A stretch of DNA of 50,490 bases from Candidatus Collierbacteria bacterium GW2011_GWB2_45_17 (GTDB lineage Bacteria > Patescibacteriota > Microgenomatia > UBA1400 > MFAQ01): assembly GCA_001001485.1 (NCBI GenBank), contig LCKO01000007.1:1-50490 (forward strand), given 5' to 3'. Positions 33,755 to 40,758 of the stretch are shown in pieces (position 1 is the first letter of the stretch; each line of letters starts with the position of its first letter). The notes below the pieces were generated by a model, which was not told where the DNA came from, made no database searches, and saw nothing but the letters and a program-made list of their open reading frames with translations. Position numbers and translations under genes: made by a program.

Positions 33755-34537
33755 ATGAATATTAAATCTATCCATTCGGGACAAGCCCACCACGGCGGGC
33801 AAGTTGCCTTGATAATGGTACTGATTATGACGGTAGTCAGCGCTGTCGCCGTGTCGCTCGCGAGCCGAACGACGGTAGAGACGAGAGTTCAACAGATGAA
33901 TCTGGAGAACACCGAAGCGCTTCTGACCGCTCAGGCTGGACTGGAAGCCTCGATAGCCCAAAATCAGGCCTTAGAGGGGTCTTTGGGTACCGGCAAGGAG
34001 TACAAGGTTACTTTGGGTGAAGCTGGGACAACAGGGGTGGCTTCAGAAAAAATAAATCAAGGAGAAGCGTTTGAGTTGAACTTGGAAGGAGCTTCAGCAG
34101 TTACCGGAATAAAAATATATTGGAAATCGGCTACCATTGGCGGTGTACCAGCAATTTTTGTTTCCGATGTGAGAAGTAGTCAGAGTGTGGATTATGCCTA
34201 TGACTCTACCGGTTCTAACGGCTTTACAAAAGTAGTTTCTGGTGGAGTTTTCGAGGGAGTAAACTATTCTTACGTTACCCCCGTACCGATAAGTATTTCG
34301 ACCACCGAATCAAAAAAAATAAGAATAATGGTTCTGGAGTCATCAGCTTTTATAGGGATTGAGCCGGTGGGAGGACAGCTTGCGGTTCAGTCGACCAACT
34401 TCAGATCCATAGCCGACATTTCTTCTGCGGCTCAGGGGGTGGTGAAGTATGGTATTGAGTACAAAGAGTCTAAAGCCGATCAATTACCATCGGTGTTTGA
34501 TTACGTTCTTTTTTCCGGAGGCTCGATTGTTCAGTAG
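33755..34537 (+). CDS. PilX/GspK-like pilus protein
   Basis: A 260-aa protein. A histidine-rich leader (HSGQAHHGGQ) precedes the helix VALIMVLIMTVVSAVAVSLA and then SRTTVETRVQQMNLENTEAL, similar to the start of PilX-type minor pilins; the usual FTLIE motif is absent and Glu5 is not obvious. The remainder is predicted beta-rich, with repeated SxxS segments. Its DNA near the start contains a small palindrome (GCCCACCACGGCGGGC). It ends the minor-pilin series, 18 bp before pilM. Confidence 0.65.
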   Translation: MNIKSIHSGQAHHGGQVALIMVLIMTVVSAVAVSLASRTTVETRVQQMNLENTEALLTAQAGLEASIAQNQALEGSLGTGKEYKVTLGEAGTTGVASEKINQGEAFELNLEGASAVTGIKIYWKSATIGGVPAIFVSDVRSSQSVDYAYDSTGSNGFTKVVSGGVFEGVNYSYVTPVPISISTTESKKIRIMVLESSAFIGIEPVGGQLAVQSTNFRSIADISSAAQGVVKYGIEYKESKADQLPSVFDYVLFSGGSIVQ

Positions 34538-34540
34538 AAA

Positions 34541-34549
34541 TGGTAATAT
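34541..34549 (+). promoter_or_regulatory. Extended -10 promoter of pilM
   Basis: TGG-TAATAT ends 6 bp before ATG 34556, so pilMNO can be transcribed separately, again without a leader. Confidence 0.6.
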
Positions 34550-34555
34550 GAATGT

Positions 34556-35560
34556 ATGCCTGCTTACTTTGGCTTAGATATTGGATCGACGAGTATCAAA
34601 CTCATTCAGACTGATGGAGATAAGGTGAAGTCTATAGGTATAGAACCCAATCAATTTGGAAAAAATATCTCAGGGATGACGAACTCGGAAAAAATTTCTT
34701 TAACCGACACTTTGAAAAACATGATCAAAGACTCCGGGGTGAGAGAGAGAAAGGTAGTGGCCTCTATCCCAGAGTCGTCGGTATTTTCCAGAGTTCTAAA
34801 GTTTCCGGTTATGTCCAGTCCTGAGCTTGCCACTGCGATTAGATGGGAACTAGATCAAGCAGTCCCCTTTCCTCCAAGCGAAGTAGAGACGTCTTGGTCT
34901 GTTTTAGAGAAACCGGATAAATTTGATGGCAGTGAAAAGATATCTGTCTATGTGGTAGCGGTGCCTTCTAATATTTCAGAAACGTATGTCCAAATATTGG
35001 AGCTCATTGGAGTTGAGCCGGTTAGATTAGAAAACGAGGTGCCATCGTTAAGTAGGGCCTTTGCCGAAAATCTAAATGATACTAGTCCCACAGCAATTAT
35101 CGATTGGGGAGCCAGCGGAACGAACATCGTCGTCGCCGGGAAGACAAAACTTTTTGGTAATTTTTATGTGCCGGTTGGCGGGTCAACGATGACCAAACTT
35201 GTCGCAGATGCTTTTGGGCTACCTCTAGACCAAGCGGAAAATTATAAGAGAACCTATGGTTTCTCCAAAGATCAACTGGATGGAAAGATGATGGTAGTAT
35301 TAAAACCAATTATCGACAATATAATCGGAGAAATAAAAAAATTAATCATTTCGTATAACGATGAACATAGTGGAAACTTGGTAAGTAAATTAATTATCAC
35401 CGGAGGAGGCGCCTACTTACCAGGATTGATTCCGTATTTGTCGGAAGCCGCAGGAATTGAAGTGGTGGTGGGGGATCCTTTTTCTCAGATGAGTTTAGAC
35501 GCGAAATATAAAAACCTGGGTCCCGTTTTTGCTATTGCCAGCGGCTTAGCTATGCAATAA
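34556..35560 (+). CDS. pilM: Type IV pilus assembly protein PilM
   Basis: A 334-aa actin-like ATP-binding protein of the cytoplasm. Signatures are YFGLDIGSTSIKLIQ (phosphate 1), AIIDWGASGTNIVV (phosphate 2) and LIITGGGAYLPGL (adenosine). It should bind the N-terminal peptide of PilN and link the motor to the periplasmic-side PilNO complex. Length and motif order are normal. The pilN gene starts 2 bp after its stop. Confidence 0.93.
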   Translation: MPAYFGLDIGSTSIKLIQTDGDKVKSIGIEPNQFGKNISGMTNSEKISLTDTLKNMIKDSGVRERKVVASIPESSVFSRVLKFPVMSSPELATAIRWELDQAVPFPPSEVETSWSVLEKPDKFDGSEKISVYVVAVPSNISETYVQILELIGVEPVRLENEVPSLSRAFAENLNDTSPTAIIDWGASGTNIVVAGKTKLFGNFYVPVGGSTMTKLVADAFGLPLDQAENYKRTYGFSKDQLDGKMMVVLKPIIDNIIGEIKKLIISYNDEHSGNLVSKLIITGGGAYLPGLIPYLSEAAGIEVVVGDPFSQMSLDAKYKNLGPVFAIASGLAMQ

Positions 35561-35562
35561 AC

Positions 35563-36120
35563 ATGATGCAAATTAACTTAATTGGTAAAAAAAGGCGTGG
35601 ACAAGGAAGCAAAAATTGGTTTTCAATCCTAATGATCGTTGCTTTTGCTGTCTTGGGGTTGTATTTTTTAGTCAATACGGCTTATGTGATGATCAGGCTC
35701 ACTCAAATCAAGAGAGAGTTGCAGAAGGTAGACAGAGAGATTGAGAGCGCTTCGGTGGCTATTTCGGCCAACAAAGAAGCGCTGGCAGAGTATGTTTTAT
35801 CAAAACATATTTTGGATAAAATGAGTACTTTGAAACAGGAAAATTTCAGATACAAAGACTATTTGGATCAGGTTGCTAAACTCATGCCAGCAAATGCGGT
35901 TTTAACCAACATTGATTTTACGATTAAGGGGTGGGTGGCGGCTTCGGTGACACTTCCCAATACCGATTCTTTAAAAGAAATGGAACGTAATTTGTCTGAT
36001 GTAACAAGCTTATCTCCAGGTGAGTTTGCTTCAATTTTTTCCGAGTCAGTGGCTGAGGATGCAAGTGGTCAATATAACGCAAAGTTACATTTTGAAATCA
36101 AAACAAATGACCGAAACTAA
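35563..36120 (+). CDS. pilN: Type IV pilus assembly protein PilN
   Basis: A 185-aa protein with the short cytoplasmic motif MMQINLIGKKRR, which matches the INLLP-like PilM-binding peptide, one membrane helix (about residues 23-45), a coiled coil (about 50-95) and a small ferredoxin-like domain. The start could be ATG 35563 or 35566. The 3' end overlaps pilO by 14 bp. Confidence 0.88.
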   Translation: MMQINLIGKKRRGQGSKNWFSILMIVAFAVLGLYFLVNTAYVMIRLTQIKRELQKVDREIESASVAISANKEALAEYVLSKHILDKMSTLKQENFRYKDYLDQVAKLMPANAVLTNIDFTIKGWVAASVTLPNTDSLKEMERNLSDVTSLSPGEFASIFSESVAEDASGQYNAKLHFEIKTNDRN

Positions 36121-36907
36121 AATAGTTGGTTATAAGAAAATATTCGGCTTGGTTCTTCCGGACTGGGTGAACGAGGAAATTATCCGTAGAGGGGTGGCAG
36201 GATTATTGAGCTCGGTAGTAATGCTGTTGGTCTTGATATTTGTAGTTTGGCCTAACTTCGACACCATAACTTCTAAAAACTCTGAACTTAGTAAGGCTAA
36301 AAAAGACCTGGAGGTACTGCTAGGTTCTAGTCAGGGGTTAGAGCGGATCAAAACCGAGTTGTCTGAGCCAAATCAAAAGAGAATCTTGGTGGCCATGCCA
36401 ACTCAGTACTCACCCGAGACAGCGATCTTTTTACTTAGGAAAATTAGCGCAGATACCGGAGTTTCAATCGTATCTTACTCCCTGCCTGCGGGAGTCTTAC
36501 TCAATTCGGCTCCAACACTGGGCTCTGTCGCAAGTAGCCAGATGGTTGAATTTGTAGCGTATCCAGTAAGGATTACCGTGGCGGCTCCAGTAGAGGCTTT
36601 ATTGGCATTTATCTCGAAAGTTGAGTCTTCATTACCGTTTGGAGTAATCTCCGACTTAAATTTGCAGGAAGTAACCAAACTATCCCGCTCGTCAACAAAC
36701 AAGGCGGTTCAGATGGCAATTGAGATTAGATACTTTCAGTCAATTCTTAAGAGCGTGAATTTAAACAAGATTCAAACATTGACACCCGAAAACCTAAAAT
36801 TGGCTAAGGAGCTGGTCGATTATAACTTGTTGACGGTTCCGGAAGAGTCTGTACCGGAAATGTCGGGACTACCAGCTTCCGGTTCGGGAAGTGTCTTTGG
36901 GTTCTGA
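36107..36907 (+). CDS. pilO: Type IV pilus assembly protein PilO
   Basis: A 266-aa protein with a cytoplasmic N-terminus, one membrane helix (about residues 30-50, GLLSSVVMLLVLIFVVWPNF), a coiled coil and a ferredoxin-like domain; it should pair with PilN. The Gly/Ser/Pro-rich C-terminus (VPEMSGLPASGSGSVFGF) is disordered. The last 88 bp are also the antisense of the khpA 3' end. No pilP or pilQ follows, in line with a cell without an outer membrane. Confidence 0.82.
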   Translation: MTETKIVGYKKIFGLVLPDWVNEEIIRRGVAGLLSSVVMLLVLIFVVWPNFDTITSKNSELSKAKKDLEVLLGSSQGLERIKTELSEPNQKRILVAMPTQYSPETAIFLLRKISADTGVSIVSYSLPAGVLLNSAPTLGSVASSQMVEFVAYPVRITVAAPVEALLAFISKVESSLPFGVISDLNLQEVTKLSRSSTNKAVQMAIEIRYFQSILKSVNLNKIQTLTPENLKLAKELVDYNLLTVPEESVPEMSGLPASGSGSVFGF

Positions 36908-37161
36908 GTCGTTTCACCGGTGGCTGGTTCCAGTAGGTCAACGGTAGCCCTAGTCCCCTTTTGAATAGAAGCAATTCTGACAATTTGCCTGATAGACTTG
37001 ATGACCTTTCCTTGTTTACCGATTACTCGACCGACATCTTCAGGATCAACTTTGATAAGATACTTGGTCAAGTCCTTGTCTTCGGTGGCTTCTTCCGTGA
37101 CGATGACACTTTCGGGGTGGTTAACGATGTTGCTGACGATGTACTCAATGAGTGATTTCAT
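36820..37161 (-). CDS. khpA: KH-domain RNA-binding protein KhpA (YlqC-like)
   Basis: A 113-aa protein. Residues 1-80 form the KhpA-type KH domain, with the GxxG loop in GRVIGKQGKVIKSIR. KhpA binds RNA, often as a complex with KhpB, and affects cell division and elongation genes in Gram-positives. The typical protein is about 75-80 aa. Here a Pro/Thr/Glu-rich tail of roughly 30 residues (PATGETTQNPKTLPEPEAGS) continues across the 3' end of pilO. It follows rpsP by 4 bp, the standard rpsP-khpA order. Confidence 0.88.
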   Translation of the reverse strand: MKSLIEYIVSNIVNHPESVIVTEEATEDKDLTKYLIKVDPEDVGRVIGKQGKVIKSIRQIVRIASIQKGTRATVDLLEPATGETTQNPKTLPEPEAGSPDISGTDSSGTVNKL

Positions 37162-37165
37162 TTGA

Positions 37166-37390
37166 TTATTTAATTAATTTTCTGAGAGTCTCGGTTGGTT
37201 GAGCTCCTTTTTTCTGCCAGTTTTGGTAGCTTTCCTGATTGAGGACGATTTTGTTTTCCGTTTCATGAGGATTGTAAGTACCGATAGAGTCAAGAACTTT
37301 ACCCGAAAGCTTGGACTTGTCCTCGGCGACGACGATACGGTAAGAGCGTTGGTGTTTTTTACCAGTTGGTTGGAGTTTGATTTTCAGCAT
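37166..37390 (-). CDS. rpsP: 30S ribosomal protein S16
   Basis: A 74-aa ribosomal protein beginning MLKIKLQPTGKKHQRSYRIV, with the conserved VLDSIGTYNPHE block. S16 stabilises the 5' domain of 16S rRNA. It lies 11 bp downstream of rnc and 4 bp upstream of khpA. The usual partners rimM and trmD do not follow. Confidence 0.95.
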   Translation of the reverse strand: MLKIKLQPTGKKHQRSYRIVVAEDKSKLSGKVLDSIGTYNPHETENKIVLNQESYQNWQKKGAQPTETLRKLIK

Positions 37391-37401
37391 AGGATATTAT
37401 A

Positions 37402-38097
37402 TCACTTGGGTGACTCTAGTCTATTTAAGGCGGCTGTGGCGGCCTTTTGTTCGGCTTCTTGCTTGTTTTTTCCCCGGCCCACCCCCAGAGATTGACCATT
37501 AACCATGACGGAAACCTCGAAAGTTTTGTTGTGATCTAGACCGGTTTCGTTAATGGTTTGATAGACTGGTGAGAGTAAGCCTTGTGACTGGACTTTTTCT
37601 TGTAACAAGGACTTAGAGTCCTTCAGTTGGTTTAAGGCGATAATATCTTTGGCGTTGGGAAGGATGAATTTTTCAAAAAAGATTTTGGAGGTCTCCAGAC
37701 CACCATCCAGATACAAGGCACCAATAAGGCTTTCGATGACATCTTCGAGGATAGATGAGTTCGTTCTTCCTCCGGTAGCTTCTTCTCCCTTGCTCATCTT
37801 GATGTAATCGTTAAAATGATTTTGCTTACAGACCTGGGAAAGTGACTCGGTTCTAACTATCGCTGATCTGGCGGCGGTCAGATAACCTTCCATTTTGTCA
37901 GGATATTTATCGTAGAGATAGGTGGAAATGAGCATTTCCAAAATGGCGTCGCCCAAGAACTCGAGACGTTCGTAGGTATCTCTGGCACCAGGCTGGTTTA
38001 GGCAAGACCGATGAGTAAGAGCCGTTTCCAGTAGGCTACGATTTTGAAACTGGTAACCTAGTGATTCTTGAAGTAGTTTAAGGTTTTGGAGGTTCAT
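37402..38097 (-). CDS. rnc: Ribonuclease III
   Basis: A 231-aa dsRNA endonuclease for rRNA and mRNA processing. The signature ERLEFLGDAILEMLIS holds the metal-binding Glu and Asp residues, with a second acidic cluster near ILEDVIESLIGALYLDGG. The C-terminal dsRNA-binding domain ends KNKQEAEQKAATAALNRL. ATG 38097 was chosen since the family begins at MNLQNLKLLQESLGYQF; the 28 residues upstream are read from the nusB gene. It overlaps nusB by 20 bp. Confidence 0.95.
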   Translation of the reverse strand: MNLQNLKLLQESLGYQFQNRSLLETALTHRSCLNQPGARDTYERLEFLGDAILEMLISTYLYDKYPDKMEGYLTAARSAIVRTESLSQVCKQNHFNDYIKMSKGEEATGGRTNSSILEDVIESLIGALYLDGGLETSKIFFEKFILPNAKDIIALNQLKDSKSLLQEKVQSQGLLSPVYQTINETGLDHNKTFEVSVMVNGQSLGVGRGKNKQEAEQKAATAALNRLESPK

Positions 38098-38470
38098 TAT
38101 TGGTTTCTTCTTCCCTACCGGAGTAACTAATGGCGGCCGCCAGGGCACCGTTGACAAAACTGGAACTGGTTTTCCCCCCATAGCGTTTGGCTATTTCGAC
38201 GGCTTCGTCGATAATGACTTTGGTGGGGGTTTGGGTTTTGACCAAGAGTTCGTAGACTGCTTGTCTAAGGACGGAGAGATCGACGCGGTTAATTTGGGAG
38301 ATAGGCCATTCGGGGGCACACTTTTGAATTATTTCGTCGATTTCGGTAATTTTGGAGTTAATTTTGTCAACTCGGCTAGGTCGATCCGGCTGATCGGTAA
38401 AACTACCGGCAAAAAGAGACTTGAAGACCAAAATTCGTTTTAGATGTCTCGGGTCTAAGGCTGATTTCAC
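38078..38470 (-). CDS. nusB: Transcription antitermination factor NusB
   Basis: A 130-aa helical protein. It starts with the RHLKRILVFKSLFA segment and ends with IDEAVEIAKRYGGKTSSSFVNGALAA, both diagnostic for NusB. With NusE (S10) it binds boxA of rRNA leaders and promotes antitermination. Its acidic C-terminus (REEETNNEPPKP) overlaps the rnc start region. It is 9 bp downstream of rpmF. Confidence 0.93.
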   Translation of the reverse strand: MKSALDPRHLKRILVFKSLFAGSFTDQPDRPSRVDKINSKITEIDEIIQKCAPEWPISQINRVDLSVLRQAVYELLVKTQTPTKVIIDEAVEIAKRYGGKTSSSFVNGALAAAISYSGREEETNNEPPKP

Positions 38471-38479
38471 GAATTTATG

Positions 38480-38632
38480 TTATTTTGATTGACAGGCCGG
38501 ACAGAGAAAGTGACCCCTTTTTAGATTGCCACATTTTTTACAGGCGATCATTTTAGGCTCAATTAAATGAATTTGAGATCTTCTTTTGCCTTGTCTAGCG
38601 GTTGATATTTTTCTTTTGGGTGTCGCGGCCAT
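38480..38632 (-). CDS. rpmF: 50S ribosomal protein L32
   Basis: A 50-aa protein beginning MAATPKRKISTARQGKRRSQ and containing the zinc-ribbon cysteines Cys31, Cys34, Cys44 and Cys47 (CKKC, CPAC). L32 sits near the peptidyl transferase region on the large subunit. The four-cysteine (zinc-binding) form is seen rather than the cysteine-free paralogue. It lies 8 bp after recG and 9 bp before nusB in one operon. Confidence 0.95.
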   Translation of the reverse strand: MAATPKRKISTARQGKRRSQIHLIEPKMIACKKCGNLKRGHFLCPACQSK

Positions 38633-38640
38633 GAGTTATT

Positions 38641-40620
38641 TTACCAAGTAAGGAGTCCCTTGGCAATCTCCAGGGCTTTTTGCTTGTCTAAACGGACAAT
38701 TTTCAAAGCATCGGACTTAGATAGCTTAAAGAGTTTTTTCGACCAAAAGTATTTTAATCTTGTTTGAAGTGATCCGTGTTGTTTTTCCCCATATATCTCC
38801 CCAGCTCCTCTGAGACGGAGGTCTTTTTGAGCAAGAACCAAGCCGTTGTGAAACTTTTGTAATAGTTGAAGACGTTCCGTTTCGATTTCGTCGTCTGAGG
38901 AAGGAACTAAAAAACAGTAACCCTGTACTTCTCCCCTACCGACCCGACCTCTCAATTGGTGAAGCTGAGCCAGACCAAATCGTTCTGCTGAGTGAATGAT
39001 CATGATGTTGGCTGTAGGAATATCGATACCCACTTCAACCAGCGAAGTGGAGACCAAAATACTTCCTGGGGTGTTTTTAAATTGAGTTAGGATTTTAAGT
39101 TGATCATCTCCGGAAACTCGACCGTGAATCGACCACAAAGGGAATTGATTGGGTAGTAGTTTGCGGTAAACTGTGGCTTGTTTTTCGACCGAAGAAGTGG
39201 CGGCGTTGTGTTCGGATATGTTTGGGCAGATAACAAATATTTGGTTGCCTTTTTCCAACTCCTCGGTTAACCACTTCGGGCTCTTTTTAAATTTGGTTGG
39301 AGAGACAACAAAAGTTTTGACCGGTAATCGGTTAGTGGGTTTGTGGCTAAGGTTACTTATTTCCAGGTCACCGAGTAAACCTAGAGCCACAGTTCGGGGA
39401 ATCGGGGTGGCGGAAAGGTTAAAAAGATGTGGAAGCGGTTTTCTTTTCATAAGAATTTCTCTTTGGGTCACTCCGAATTTGTGTTGTTCGTCAATGGCTA
39501 CAAAAGCTAGAGGCGGGTCTAGATTAGCCGGAAGTTGATTAAGCAAAGCGTGGGTGCCAATAAAAATAGTTGGTTGGTGAGTAATTTTGGCTTTTGAAGA
39601 ACCGGTGACAAGAGAGACGTTTTTTGGAAAAAGAGAGTATTTTTTAAAGGTATTGAAATGTTGATTGGCAAGAATTTCGGTAGGAGCGAGAATGGCACAG
39701 CTAAGTCCAGTAGCAAGGCTTTGATTAGCGGCAAAAAGTAAAGGAGCGGTTTTTCCGGATCCAGTTTCACCTTGAATTAGACGATGAGTAAAAGCTTTCG
39801 TTTTAAGATCTTTTTCTATCTGACGGACGGTCTTTCGCTGGCCGGCGGTAAGAGTAAAAGGTAATATTTTTTCGGTGTAATCTCGGATCTTGGGAAAAAT
39901 CTTTACCAAAACAGAAGATCCCAATTTTTCCCGTTCGAGACAGTTATGGATATTTATTCTGAGGTGTTCATTGTAGGAAAGTCTTTTATCGGCTCGCCAA
40001 CGCTCCTGACTGTCTGACGGAAAGTGAAGCTTGTAAACGGCTTCTGACAGGGGTAGAAGGCCGGCTTCTGCCAGAGAGGCCGCGTCTAAAGGATCACTCA
40101 CCCTGACTTCGTGTAGGAGATCATAAATCTTCTTTCTGAGCCATCTGGAGGTAACTCCTTCAGTCTGAGGGTATACGGGGACCAATCCACGAGTATTAAT
40201 GGTAAAAGAGTCCCCTTCTTCGATGATGGGTGAAATTAAAGTAAGGTCTTTTCCGAAAAATGTTGGTCTTCCGGCGATGCTGTAAAGAGAGCCTTCTTGA
40301 ATTAGTCTTTTGATATAAGGATTATTAAACCAAGTCAGTGTTATTTTTCCTGAAGAGTCATGGGCGGTGGCTTGGGTAATCAGTCTTTTGCTTTTGCTAT
40401 AAAATGTCTTGACGTTATCAATAGTGGCCAGAAAAGAAACAGAGTACTCTTTTTGAATTTCTTTGATGGTTATCTGCTTGGTGAAGTCGAGGTAACGGCT
40501 AGGAAAGTGTTTGAGCAGGTCTCCGACGGTGGATATTCCCAGCCGATCAAGTTTATCTTTGATAACCGTTCCAACTCCCTTGACCAAAGAAATTGAATCT
40601 CCTGAAGAAAGATGGCTCAT
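38641..40620 (-). CDS. recG: ATP-dependent DNA helicase RecG
   Basis: A 659-aa helicase for reversal of stalled replication forks and Holliday junctions. The N-terminal OB/wedge domain (GVGTVIKDKLDRLGISTVGD, then an OB fold to about residue 160) is followed by the helicase core: Walker A GETGSGKTAP, the DEQH box (AIDEQHKFGV), motif III LSATPIPRTVALGLLGD and motif VI QLRGRVGRG. It is slightly shorter than the usual 690 residues. Its start codon overlaps the stop of a 31-aa gene (ATGA). Confidence 0.96.
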   Translation of the reverse strand: MSHLSSGDSISLVKGVGTVIKDKLDRLGISTVGDLLKHFPSRYLDFTKQITIKEIQKEYSVSFLATIDNVKTFYSKSKRLITQATAHDSSGKITLTWFNNPYIKRLIQEGSLYSIAGRPTFFGKDLTLISPIIEEGDSFTINTRGLVPVYPQTEGVTSRWLRKKIYDLLHEVRVSDPLDAASLAEAGLLPLSEAVYKLHFPSDSQERWRADKRLSYNEHLRINIHNCLEREKLGSSVLVKIFPKIRDYTEKILPFTLTAGQRKTVRQIEKDLKTKAFTHRLIQGETGSGKTAPLLFAANQSLATGLSCAILAPTEILANQHFNTFKKYSLFPKNVSLVTGSSKAKITHQPTIFIGTHALLNQLPANLDPPLAFVAIDEQHKFGVTQREILMKRKPLPHLFNLSATPIPRTVALGLLGDLEISNLSHKPTNRLPVKTFVVSPTKFKKSPKWLTEELEKGNQIFVICPNISEHNAATSSVEKQATVYRKLLPNQFPLWSIHGRVSGDDQLKILTQFKNTPGSILVSTSLVEVGIDIPTANIMIIHSAERFGLAQLHQLRGRVGRGEVQGYCFLVPSSDDEIETERLQLLQKFHNGLVLAQKDLRLRGAGEIYGEKQHGSLQTRLKYFWSKKLFKLSKSDALKIVRLDKQKALEIAKGLLTW

Positions 40621-40712
40621 CTGATAAATAGAGAGGCAAAGGTGGTCAAAATTAAAACAAGGGAACCGATGAAGATAATGGCAGAAAAAAGTTTTCTTTT
40701 TCTTTTAGTCAT
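40617..40712 (-). CDS. 31-aa membrane peptide upstream of recG
   Basis: A tiny gene encoding MTKRKRKLF followed by one hydrophobic helix (about residues 9-30) and a final Arg. The basic start and single helix give a clear N-in topology. The TGA overlaps the recG start codon, the same coupling used throughout this genome, so I think it is translated. It is too short for family recognition. It could instead be a leader that sets recG translation. Confidence 0.55.
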   Translation of the reverse strand: MTKRKRKLFSAIIFIGSLVLILTTFASLFIR

Positions 40713-40758
40713 GGTTTGTGAAGTAATTTAAGTTATTATAATATTATCAAGATAATTT

